Position numbers and translations under genes: made by a program
Shown: in pieces, positions 34,810 through 42,004 of the stretch
Layout: the number at the start of each line of letters is the position of its first letter
How positions within the stretch are numbered: the stretch's first letter is position 1
Notes under the pieces: model-generated
Told to the model about the DNA's origin: nothing
Databases searched by the model: none
The model's input: the letters and a program-made list of their open reading frames with translations, nothing else
Origin: Brasilonema sp. UFV-L1
GTDB lineage: Bacteria; Cyanobacteriota; Cyanobacteriia; Cyanobacteriales; Nostocaceae
Direction: 5' to 3'
DNA length: 42,004 nucleotides
Assembly (NCBI RefSeq): GCF_012912105.1
Contig: NZ_QMEA01000046.1
Span: 1-42,004 of the forward strand

Positions 34810-35991
34810 ATGTTATACAGACGATTTGGACGCACAGAATTACAAATGCCTGTGTTTTCTTGCGGTGGTATGAGATACCAATATAAATGGCAGGATATCC
34901 CGCAATCGGAAATACCCCATGATCACCAGGAAAATCTAGAAGCAACGATTCGACGGGCAGTTGAACTAGGAATTAACCACATTGAAACTGCCCGTGGTTA
35001 TGGTAGTTCTGAAATGCAGTTGGGGAAAATTTTACCGACTTTCAAGCGTACACAGTTAATTGTTCAAACGAAAGTTGGTCCGACAGCAGATCCAAAAGAA
35101 TTTCAGAATGACTTTGAAAAATCATTACGCAATCTTCAATTAGATTATGTTGACTTGCTGGGAATACATGGTATTAACAATGCCGAGTTATTAAACTATA
35201 GCATTCGTCCTGGTGGCTGTTTGGATATAGCAAAAAAACTTCAAACACAAGGAAAAGTCAGGTTTATCGGCTTTTCCACGCATGGACCAACAGATATTAT
35301 TATTCAAACCATTCAGACGAATCAATTCGATTACGTCAATTTACATTGGTATTACATCAATCAAGTGAATTGGGCTGCTATTGAAGCAGCAAACAGCCAA
35401 GATATGGGTGTATTTATTATTAGTCCGTCTGATAAAGGAGGGATGTTATATAAACCACCACAAAAATTAACAAATCTTTGTACTCCTTTGAGTCCAATTG
35501 TGTTTAATGATTTGTTTTGTCTGAGTCACTCTCAAGTACATACTCTGAGTGTGGGGGCTGCAAAACCACAAGATTTTGATGAACACTTGCAAACTCTAGA
35601 TTTGCTAGATAATGTATCTGAAATTTTATCACCAATTTTGGCAAGGCTAGAGGAAGAAGCGATTTCTACCTTGGGGGAAGACTGGGTGAAAACTTGGCAA
35701 CTCAATTTACCGACTTTCGAGGAAACACCAGATCAAGTGAATATTCCAACGATTTTATGGTTAAGAAATTTGGCGATCGCCTATGATATGTTGGAGTACT
35801 CCAAAATGCGCTACAACCTACTCGGTAATGCAAACCATTGGTTTCCCGGTAATAAAGCAGACAACGTAGAAAAGTTAGACTTGAGACAATGTCTCAGCCG
35901 TAGTCCCCACGCTGACAAAATTCCCCACCTTCTAGCAGAAGCACATCAAATGCTGGTAGGTGAAGCAGTCCAGCGTTTATCGCAAAGTTGA
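34810..35991 (+). CDS. Aldo/keto reductase
   Basis: A 393-residue NAD(P)H-dependent oxidoreductase with a TIM barrel (about residues 1-270) and a helical C-terminal domain. The catalytic set reads E59 (HIETARGYG), Y64, K88 (QTKVGP) and H120 (GIHGIN); the usual Asp of the tetrad is Glu here. DYVDLLGIHG and KVRFIGFSTHG follow the family pattern. The C-terminal domain, which in the ferredoxin-like subgroup binds an Fe-S cluster, has lost the CxxCxxC motif (only RQCLSRSPHADKIPHLL remains). The substrate is unknown. It is a single gene. Confidence 0.88.
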   Translation: MLYRRFGRTELQMPVFSCGGMRYQYKWQDIPQSEIPHDHQENLEATIRRAVELGINHIETARGYGSSEMQLGKILPTFKRTQLIVQTKVGPTADPKEFQNDFEKSLRNLQLDYVDLLGIHGINNAELLNYSIRPGGCLDIAKKLQTQGKVRFIGFSTHGPTDIIIQTIQTNQFDYVNLHWYYINQVNWAAIEAANSQDMGVFIISPSDKGGMLYKPPQKLTNLCTPLSPIVFNDLFCLSHSQVHTLSVGAAKPQDFDEHLQTLDLLDNVSEILSPILARLEEEAISTLGEDWVKTWQLNLPTFEETPDQVNIPTILWLRNLAIAYDMLEYSKMRYNLLGNANHWFPGNKADNVEKLDLRQCLSRSPHADKIPHLLAEAHQMLVGEAVQRLSQS

Positions 35992-36071
35992 GATTATATA
36001 GTGGTTTTCATTCTGTATTTTTTGGTTGTAAATTATTAGTCACGATATCAAAGCGTTACCAGTTTCATTGT

Positions 36072-36215
36072 TAGGACTTAGGCAAGAACTCTCTAGAACT
36101 TCATATTTCTAACCTACGCCAGTCGCCAAGGTGCGGGAAACAAGGATGCAGCCCTGTCTCACCGCTTGCTAGTTTGTTTATACAGTTCGTTTTTCCATCA
36201 TTTTGCGTAAGTTCT
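36072..36215. repeat. Degenerate MITE with TAGGACTTA-type termini
   Basis: TAGGACTTAGGCA at 36072 and TGCGTAAGTTCT at 36204-36215 are imperfect versions of the termini of the element at 14871-15063. The interior differs. Confidence 0.5.
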
Positions 36216-36265
36216 GATGATGGCTGTGGTCGATAATATCAGTTAGATATGTCCCATCAACAACT

Positions 36266-36454
36266 CTAACCTTTAAGAGCCTTTCTAAAATTTTGACGAT
36301 AAGATTTGTTTGTGGCAAACAAAGCTGGCCATAATAAGGCTAATCTTAAGCGATTGGGCAGAGTTCGCTGGAAGTTTGTCCGGTTAAATCCATTCCAGAA
36401 CTTCCAAACACCACCTGTATAAACCACTACTAATCCAAACACGAGTAATTCCAT
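36266..36454 (-). CDS. Small conserved-looking membrane-associated protein
   Basis: A 62-residue protein with an N-terminal hydrophobic helix (MELLVFGLVVVYTGGVWKFW) then an Arg/Asn-rich segment and the tail LLWPALFATNKSYRQNFRKALKG. It resembles short conserved hypotheticals of cyanobacteria. The pattern of a helix followed by basic residues suggests a thylakoid or plasma membrane association. No named family is recalled, so function is unknown. Confidence 0.68.
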   Translation of the reverse strand: MELLVFGLVVVYTGGVWKFWNGFNRTNFQRTLPNRLRLALLWPALFATNKSYRQNFRKALKG

Positions 36455-36850
36455 TCAGCACAACTCCACACGCAATTGATTCAGAATTTAAGTTAAGCTT
36501 TACCTACACCATAATGGAATTTTATAAGGATATTGAAAAGCAATGAGTCAGCGATAAGTCAGCAACAAGAAGAACTGCTTATGAATACGTTTGACTGTCG
36601 CTTTTTTGCAGCATACGTTAATTAATACATTTATATATCAAGTTTAAAGTAGCTTTGTGTCTGATGACCATTCACCTATCGTCATTAAGAGATGAATAAG
36701 TGTAAAGGTATGGAATGCGATACGCTTCGCATCAAGCAAGAGGCGCGTCTTCTGTTGTAACTGCGGGTAGTCTGCAGCAGAGGCAATCGCCTCTGCTGCA
36801 AGGAAGCCTAGATCGCGCAAGTTTAAGCAACAGAATTTGACACAAAATGA
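36455..36850. other. Non-coding gap upstream of the ABC transporter stop
   Basis: Mostly AT-rich. The one structure is a perfect 11-bp hairpin at 36774-36799. A filler gcgatacgcttcgcatc is near 36718. No gene is seen. Confidence 0.45.
36774..36799. repeat. Perfect hairpin GCAGCAGAGGC / GCCTCTGCTGC
   Basis: An 11-bp stem with a 4-nt loop, 52 bp past the ABC transporter stop on the reverse strand. It may mark the transcript end, although no U tract follows. Confidence 0.7.
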
Positions 36851-38707
36851 TCATGACTGCATTGTTGTATCTTGGTACTGTTGTGCTTGCATACTCCAAA
36901 GCGCAGCGTATTCACCGCCTTGATGCAAAAGTTCATAATGTGTACCAACTTCAATTAATTTCCCGGCTTTGAGTACCAAAATGCGGTCAGCCATCCGTAC
37001 TGACGCTAGTCGATGTGTCACTAAAATAGCTGTTTTCCCCCGAACCAACTTAGAAAAACTGCGGTATATTTCGTACTCACTACGGGGATCTAAAGCTGCT
37101 GTTGGCTCGTCCAAAATCAGGATTTGAGCATCTTCTTCCCTGATAAAAGCCCGTGCTAAAGCTAACTTTTGCCACTCTCCTCCAGAAAGTTCAGTACCGT
37201 CAAATTGCTTACCTAGTTGTGTCAAATATTTGTCTGGGAACAATTCAACCTTTTGTGCAATCCCAGATTTTTCAGCAGCTTTTTTTAATTGTTCTAAATT
37301 ATTGATAGCGCTGAGATTTCCCAAGGCGATGTTCTCTCCTATTGTTAGAGAGTAACGGCAAAAATCTTGAAAGACTACTGCAATTTGCTGTCGCCATGCT
37401 TGAAGATCTAAATTTTTGAGATTTTCACCATCTATAAAAATATTGCCACTCGTGGGGTCGTAAAAGCGAGCTAAAAGTTTAACGAGGGTAGTTTTACCTG
37501 CACCATTTTCACCAACTAAAGCGACTGTTTCACCAGGCTTGATGGTAAAAGAAATTCCAGTGACAGCTACTCTATTATCTGGGTAAGAAAAGTCAACATT
37601 TTCAAATGTAATTCCTGACTTAATTGGTTTGGGTACTGGAGAACTAGGAATACAAACTGACATGGTGGATTTCGTTTCCAGAAAGTTGAAAAAACGCTCC
37701 ATATACAGCAGGTTTTCTTGGAGAAGATAAAAGCTACCCATAAGTTGACTGAGATTTTGTTGAGTGTAAGCTAATGACTGGATAAACAACAGCACACTTC
37801 CAGGAGTCACTTTTCCACTCATAGCTTGTAGCACAATCCAAAAGAAAGCAAAAGCATTCCCGGACGCACTTAACACTGACAAACCAGTTAATGAAAACGC
37901 TTGTTTACCTCGCAGGTTTTGCATTGCTTTGTACTTATCTTGGAAAGCTTCAAGATAGCGTTGGATAAACAAAGAACCCAGTCCAAAAAGTCGTACTTCC
38001 TTGGCATAAGTATCAGTCAGTATCATTGATGAATAATACTGCATCCGGCGATCTTGTGGACTTTTCTCATACATTGTTTCCCAAATATCCCACTGGATTT
38101 TGAAAGAGACGTAAGTTTGAGGTAAGGATGTTATGAGAATCAGTAAAGGAATCCACCAACTCACACCAGACAACAAAATCAACATTGTTATCAAGGTCAG
38201 GAATACAGGAAATGCTTGAGCTATTCCTCCTATTAAGTTAAATGATTGACGTTCTGTTTGTTCTTGAATGATCTGTAATTCGTCATAAAAGCGAGAGTCT
38301 TCAAAGTGAATTAAATCAACGAAGCTATCAACTTTACGCATCAACTGCAAATTAATATGAGCACTCAGCTTTTCACCAAGATTTCTATAAGCAGCTTCTA
38401 CCCAAGGTGGTAGCAAAGTTTCAATAAAAATAGCACTAACCCACCCAGTAAAGAGGGTAGCAAGAGTCTCAATGTGAAATTCTCTTCCTGAATTTAAGGT
38501 AGCGACTACTGTATCTACAACTTGTTTATTAATCCAGATAGCAACAGCAGGAATAACACCTTGTAGCAAGAGTGCAGCAGTGAGAAATATTGTTTCTCTA
38601 GGTGCAGATGTCCACAACAAAAGTAAGGAACGGTAGAAAATCTTGCTGTAGCTGAATACAAGATGAAATGTGTCTTTAAACTTCTTCACGAAATTCTCAC
38701 CAGACAA
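36851..38707 (-). CDS. ABC exporter, fused permease and ATPase
   Basis: A 618-residue half-transporter of the type I exporter fold that should dimerise. The membrane domain (about residues 25-330) is followed by the ATPase: Walker A GENGAGKTT (399-407), Q-loop VVFQDF, signature LSGGEWQKLALARA (507-520), Walker B ILILDEP (529-535) and switch histidine THR (H565), all intact. The permease region lacks a peptidase domain, so this is not a peptidase-containing exporter. Substrates of such proteins include lipids, peptides and drugs. The flanking genes give no clue. Confidence 0.92.
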   Translation of the reverse strand: MSGENFVKKFKDTFHLVFSYSKIFYRSLLLLWTSAPRETIFLTAALLLQGVIPAVAIWINKQVVDTVVATLNSGREFHIETLATLFTGWVSAIFIETLLPPWVEAAYRNLGEKLSAHINLQLMRKVDSFVDLIHFEDSRFYDELQIIQEQTERQSFNLIGGIAQAFPVFLTLITMLILLSGVSWWIPLLILITSLPQTYVSFKIQWDIWETMYEKSPQDRRMQYYSSMILTDTYAKEVRLFGLGSLFIQRYLEAFQDKYKAMQNLRGKQAFSLTGLSVLSASGNAFAFFWIVLQAMSGKVTPGSVLLFIQSLAYTQQNLSQLMGSFYLLQENLLYMERFFNFLETKSTMSVCIPSSPVPKPIKSGITFENVDFSYPDNRVAVTGISFTIKPGETVALVGENGAGKTTLVKLLARFYDPTSGNIFIDGENLKNLDLQAWRQQIAVVFQDFCRYSLTIGENIALGNLSAINNLEQLKKAAEKSGIAQKVELFPDKYLTQLGKQFDGTELSGGEWQKLALARAFIREEDAQILILDEPTAALDPRSEYEIYRSFSKLVRGKTAILVTHRLASVRMADRILVLKAGKLIEVGTHYELLHQGGEYAALWSMQAQQYQDTTMQS

Positions 38708-38864
38708 ATTTACACTACTTCATGTAGTATATTATGTCTTATAACGGTTGATATGCAAACCAAAAAATGAAACGAAAAAGCTTTTGGGTGTGCGGAGTTT
38801 GGAATGTTCCTGCTACCATGAGTTCTGGAGTACTGGTAATGTACCAACGCTCTAGAATAGTATT

Positions 38865-39713
38865 ATGCAAATAACTCAACCTCAACTGTTGCGACTTTCG
38901 CAAGGACAACTCAACTTACTAGAACGTTGTCCCCGTCAATTCCAACACACCTACTTAGAACAACTCCATTCTCCCTTAGATCCAGAACATGAAGAACGGC
39001 AAACTTTAGGAAGCCGCTTTCACTTGCTGATGCAGCAGCGAGAAATGGGTTTACCTATTGATACTTTCTTACAAGAGGATGCTCAACTGCAACGCTGGAT
39101 GTCAAGCTTTGCTAATGCAGCACCAGAAATTTTAAAGCCTGTTCCCAATAGCCAAACTTTTCGTGAAAGTGAACACTACTGTACTCTGCAAGTTCAAGAT
39201 TATTTGCTCACGGTTATTTATGATTTATTGATTGCAGATAACCAGCATGCACAAATTATTGACTGGAAAACTTATCCTAAACCGCCTCATAAACGTAAGC
39301 TAGAACAAAACTGGCAAACACGTCTTTACCTATATGTCTTGGCTGAAACGAGTGATTATCTACCAGAAAATATTTCTATGACTTACTGGTTTGTCCAATC
39401 TGAAGGTCAGCCACAAAGTATTAAATTTAGTTATAATACAATCCAACACCAACAAGCTGCAAAAAAACTTAACCAGCTTTTGAGTCGTTTAACATATTGG
39501 ATAGAGCGTTATTACCAGGGAGAACCCTTCCCACAAGAACCAGAAGGCAGCAAAGCCTGCGATTACTGTCAGTATACAAAGCGGTGCAATAGAGAAAGTG
39601 GTGCTGAGGATGTAGATAACGATGCCACTTCTGAAGAAATGTCTCATACAAATTCTACAACAATAGACACGAACCTACTAAATCTAGCTAGCATTCAAGA
39701 AGTCACTTTGTAA
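38865..39713 (+). CDS. Cas4/RecB-like PD-(D/E)XK nuclease with Fe-S cluster cysteines
   Basis: A 282-residue protein. H53 (GSRFHLLMQ), D120 (IYDLLIAD), D133 and K135 (IIDWKT), and Q151 (NWQTRLYLYVL) form the RecB-family nuclease site. C22 (ERCPRQF) and C232, C235 and C241 (ACDYCQYTKRC) are arranged like the four-cysteine 4Fe-4S ligand set of Cas4 and AddB. So it is probably a metal-dependent DNA nuclease. No CRISPR array or cas genes are in the window, so this is the stand-alone type, likely in repair. A disordered Ser/Thr/Asn tail ends the protein. A GNAT gene follows 29 bp later. Confidence 0.88.
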   Translation: MQITQPQLLRLSQGQLNLLERCPRQFQHTYLEQLHSPLDPEHEERQTLGSRFHLLMQQREMGLPIDTFLQEDAQLQRWMSSFANAAPEILKPVPNSQTFRESEHYCTLQVQDYLLTVIYDLLIADNQHAQIIDWKTYPKPPHKRKLEQNWQTRLYLYVLAETSDYLPENISMTYWFVQSEGQPQSIKFSYNTIQHQQAAKKLNQLLSRLTYWIERYYQGEPFPQEPEGSKACDYCQYTKRCNRESGAEDVDNDATSEEMSHTNSTTIDTNLLNLASIQEVTL

Positions 39714-39742
39714 ATGACTGACAATTTCTTGATTATTATTTT

Positions 39743-40381
39743 ATGCATTTTGATGAAATTGAAGCGGTTTATGTCCGCGAATTAAAAATAGATGACATAG
39801 CCCCTGTTTATCACTTGGGTGAAGAGTTATTTACCAGCAATTCATATCCCTATTTGTATCGTTGCTGGGATGAGTGGGAAGTCATAGGACTTTATAACAC
39901 TGATCCAGAATACTGTCTTGTTGCAGAAGTTGATGAACAACTAGCAGGATTCATTTTAGGAACTATTATTACCAAAGCTAGCTGGACTTACGGTTACATT
40001 TTGTGGTTAGGAGTCAGTTCTAAATTTCAGCGTTGCGGCGTGGGAGACAAGCTGGTTGATAGGGTTATTGCACGTATGATTGAGGATGGGGCGCGGTTCA
40101 TGTTGGTAGACACTGATCCGGCGAATATCCCCGCTGTGAAGTTTTTCAACCGCAAGGGTTTTGGCAATGTTCGCCAGCATGTTTTCTTGTCGATGAATTT
40201 AAGCAAGCACGAATACTATGGCAGACTGATTGAATACGAACACCAAAAGGCTGAAAGAGCAGGTTACAAGCGTTCTCGTCCTACTATGCGTCCTCGCAAG
40301 TCAGATGGAGTGGCTAGTGAAGTCGCACTCAATACTTTGGTGAGTGAACCTCAAGCTTTAGAGGAGGAAGCACCAGTATAA
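39743..40381 (+). CDS. GNAT family N-acetyltransferase
   Basis: A 212-residue acetyltransferase resembling RimI-type enzymes. The core VAEVDEQLAGFILG, LWLGVSSKFQRCGVGDKLVDRVI (acetyl-CoA loop RCGVGDK) and LVDTDPANIPAVKFFNRKGFGNVRQHVFLSMNL are in normal order. A basic and Ser/Arg-rich C-terminal extension (about 165-212) is added. RimI-like enzymes acetylate protein N-termini, but the target cannot be read here. The gene starts 29 bp after the nuclease gene, so a two-gene operon is likely. Confidence 0.9.
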   Translation: MHFDEIEAVYVRELKIDDIAPVYHLGEELFTSNSYPYLYRCWDEWEVIGLYNTDPEYCLVAEVDEQLAGFILGTIITKASWTYGYILWLGVSSKFQRCGVGDKLVDRVIARMIEDGARFMLVDTDPANIPAVKFFNRKGFGNVRQHVFLSMNLSKHEYYGRLIEYEHQKAERAGYKRSRPTMRPRKSDGVASEVALNTLVSEPQALEEEAPV

Positions 40382-40687
40382 CAGTTATCAGTCATCAGTT
40401 ATCAGCTGTTTTAAGGGACTTGTGCCACAATCATGATTTAGTATTTGGAACCGCAGATAAACACGAGATGCACGCAGATAAATAATTTGTACTCATCTGG
40501 TGTTTGTCTGTGATTTGATTTCTCAAAACCAGGTTTTTGTTAGTAGAGATTTTATCTCATATAAAGTCCGCCTAATCACTTATAAAAAAATCCACCTTTG
40601 TAGTAGCGCTAAAGCGCGAAATATAGCTTTTTGCGAAGACAGCGCTACTACGAACTTAATCATAAGTCTTTTACCGGACATAATATC
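40382..40687. other. Intergenic region with two repeats before recJ
   Basis: The start holds a tandem CAGTTATCAGTCATCAG-like repeat (40382-40406). The hairpin at 40600-40651 is separate. The recJ promoter should lie here, but no boxes stand out. Confidence 0.5.
40600..40651. repeat. Inverted-repeat element GTAGTAGCGCT / AGCGCTACTAC
   Basis: 11-bp termini match perfectly, with a 30-bp interior. It shares its core with the hairpin at 29499-29526. Confidence 0.8.
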
Positions 40688-42004
40688 ATGCCAGAACAAC
40701 AGTGGATTCTTGCAACAACTGAACAACCCCCAGAATGGTTTATCCAAGCGGTGAAGCAATATGCACCAGCATCAGGTGGACATTTTGCCGCGCAGTTGTT
40801 GTGGGAACGAGGAATCAGAGAAAACTCACAATTAGCCGCTTTTGTCAATCCACAAGCTTATCAAGCCGCGAGTCCATTTGAGTTTGGACAAGAGATGCAT
40901 CAGGCGGTGGAACGGTTACAACAAGCACGAGATGCTGGGGAAAAAGTTGCTATTTGGGGAGATTTTGACGCTGATGGAATTACGTCTACAGCTGTTCTGT
41001 GGGATGGTTTGGGACAATTTTTTGCTCAAAATACGCAGCTTGTTTATTACATTCCTAATCGCTTAACTGAATCTCATGGATTGAACTGCCAAGGAATTGA
41101 TAAGTTTGCAAAACAAGGCTTTCAGTTGATTGTGACTTGTGATACTGGCAGTACAAATATAAGTGAAATTATTTATGCTAAGCAGTTAGGTGTAGATGTT
41201 ATAGTCACAGACCATCACACTTTACCACCGGAACGTCCCCCTGTGACGGCAATTATTAACCCTCGCTATTTGCCACAAACACATCAGCTGTTTCATCTTT
41301 CTGGGGTGGCGGTGGCTTACAAATTAGTGGAAGCTTTTTATCAAAGTTTACCAAATGTCCCGCAACAACCTTTGGAGGAGTTATTGGATTTAGTCGCGGT
41401 TGGACTTATTGCTGACTTAGTGCAGTTGAGTGGAGATTGTCGCTACTTAGCACAGTTGGGAATTGGGCGACTGCAAGAGGATTTTAAGAAAATACCTGAG
41501 TTGAGGCGGCGTCCGGGTGTCGGGCGACTATTGGAATTATGTCAGAAAAGTGGCGATCGCCCCACAGATATTTCTTTTGGTTTAGGTCCCCGAATTAACG
41601 CTGTCAGTCGCATTCAAGGGGATGCTTCTTTCTGCGTGGAATTACTCACAAGTCGCGACAAAAAACGTGTGAATGAACTCGCAGAAATCACAGAATTAGC
41701 GAACAGCCGTCGCAAATCTTTGCAGAAAGATGTTGCCGGGCAAGTCGCGCAAAAGCTTTCCAAAATGGACTTATCAACCACTAGCGTTATTGTTTTGGAA
41801 GACCCGCAATGGGCTGTTGGTGTCTTGGGGTTAGTCGCAGGACAAGTCGCACAGGACACAGGACGCCCGACGATTTTGTTGAGTACAGAGGTAGCCGGGG
41901 AGATGGGAACCGGGGACAAGGAGACAAGGGGAGTAGGGGGAGTAGGGGAGGTAGGGGGAGAAAATACTTCCCCCACTTCCCTATCTTCCCCCACTTCCCC
42001 ATCT
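40688..42004 (+). CDS. recJ: Single-stranded-DNA exonuclease RecJ, 5' part, truncated by the window end
   Basis: 439 codons are open from the ATG at 40688 to the right edge, with no stop. RecJ degrades single-stranded DNA 5' to 3' in recombination and mismatch repair. The DHH-family motifs are present: AIWGDFDADGITS, TCDTGSTN, VTDHHTLPPE and ALINPR-like AIINPRY. VGLIADLVQL and SFGLGPRINAVSRI follow, and VLEDPQWAVGVLGLVAGQVAQDTGRPTILLSTE starts the DHHA1 region. After that comes an insert of about 35 residues from tandem G-rich then C-rich DNA, in frame, where other RecJ proteins continue directly to LARGSARS. The rest lies outside the window. Confidence 0.93.
   Translation, partial: MPEQQWILATTEQPPEWFIQAVKQYAPASGGHFAAQLLWERGIRENSQLAAFVNPQAYQAASPFEFGQEMHQAVERLQQARDAGEKVAIWGDFDADGITSTAVLWDGLGQFFAQNTQLVYYIPNRLTESHGLNCQGIDKFAKQGFQLIVTCDTGSTNISEIIYAKQLGVDVIVTDHHTLPPERPPVTAIINPRYLPQTHQLFHLSGVAVAYKLVEAFYQSLPNVPQQPLEELLDLVAVGLIADLVQLSGDCRYLAQLGIGRLQEDFKKIPELRRRPGVGRLLELCQKSGDRPTDISFGLGPRINAVSRIQGDASFCVELLTSRDKKRVNELAEITELANSRRKSLQKDVAGQVAQKLSKMDLSTTSVIVLEDPQWAVGVLGLVAGQVAQDTGRPTILLSTEVAGEMGTGDKETRGVGGVGEVGGENTSPTSLSSPTSPS
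41890..42004 (+). repeat. G-run then C-run low-complexity insert inside recJ
   Basis: Repeated GGGGAGTA/GGGGAGGTA units (41922-41961) and then CCCCCACTTCCC units (41971-42003). In frame they code for RGVGGVGEVGGENTSPTSLS. The G runs and C runs could pair with each other. It extends past the edge. Confidence 0.85.

Overview
The window comes from a cyanobacterium, most likely a filamentous (probably heterocyst-forming) one. It carries psbA for photosystem II protein D1, two plant-type ferredoxins, a BvdR-type biliverdin reductase, a cyanobacterial-type PEP carboxylase and a COP23-domain protein. It also has many GCGATCGC (HIP1) octamers, heptanucleotide short tandem repeats and a high density of small palindromic elements between genes. 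The genus cannot be fixed from the sequence alone. I see no prophage, no CRISPR array and no large biosynthetic cluster. Most of the window is a chromosomal mix of housekeeping and accessory genes.

Layout. 0-5.9 kb: a TPR protein with a possible nuclease-like N-terminus; two tandem ferredoxins with homologous, apparently structured leaders, separated by what looks like the remnant of an IS200/IS605-type element; then bvdR and map. 6.1-7.6 kb: an insertion element carrying only tnpB. 7.7-10.7 kb: a membrane-anchored Ser/Thr kinase, a Uma2 nuclease-like protein and a DUF433/DUF5615 toxin-antitoxin-like pair. 10.7-14.8 kb: a reverse-strand cluster of a COP23 protein, a trypsin-like protease and a trypsin-like protease fused to 13 TPRs; palindromic repeats have invaded it and now supply the C-terminus of the middle protein. 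15.2-17.1 kb: a small restriction-type nuclease-fold protein downstream of psbA. 17.5-22.2 kb: an MBOAT acyltransferase with a large SGNH partner, which looks like an envelope or exopolysaccharide O-acylation pair.

22.6-31.8 kb: a small membrane protein, ppc, a fatty-acid-hydroxylase-like protein, an SGNH hydrolase, a zeta-class GST, a GNAT acetyltransferase, a KGG stress protein and an aromatic amino acid permease. 31.8-36.5 kb: a YunG-like protein, rpoZ, a secreted small protein framed by inverted 52-bp repeats, a DUF1818 protein, tRNA-Pro(GGG) with a strong terminator, two small membrane proteins and an aldo/keto reductase. 36.8-42.0 kb: an ABC exporter, a Cas4/RecB-like Fe-S nuclease, a GNAT acetyltransferase and recJ, which runs off the right edge and carries an in-frame low-complexity insertion.

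The points most worth following up are the twin ferredoxin leaders with a compensatory base-paired stem, the SGNH acyltransferase partner with four divergent copies of an unrecognised domain on its N-terminal side, the repeat-captured protease C-terminus, the nine near-identical 102-bp TPR units and the G/C-run insertion in recJ.
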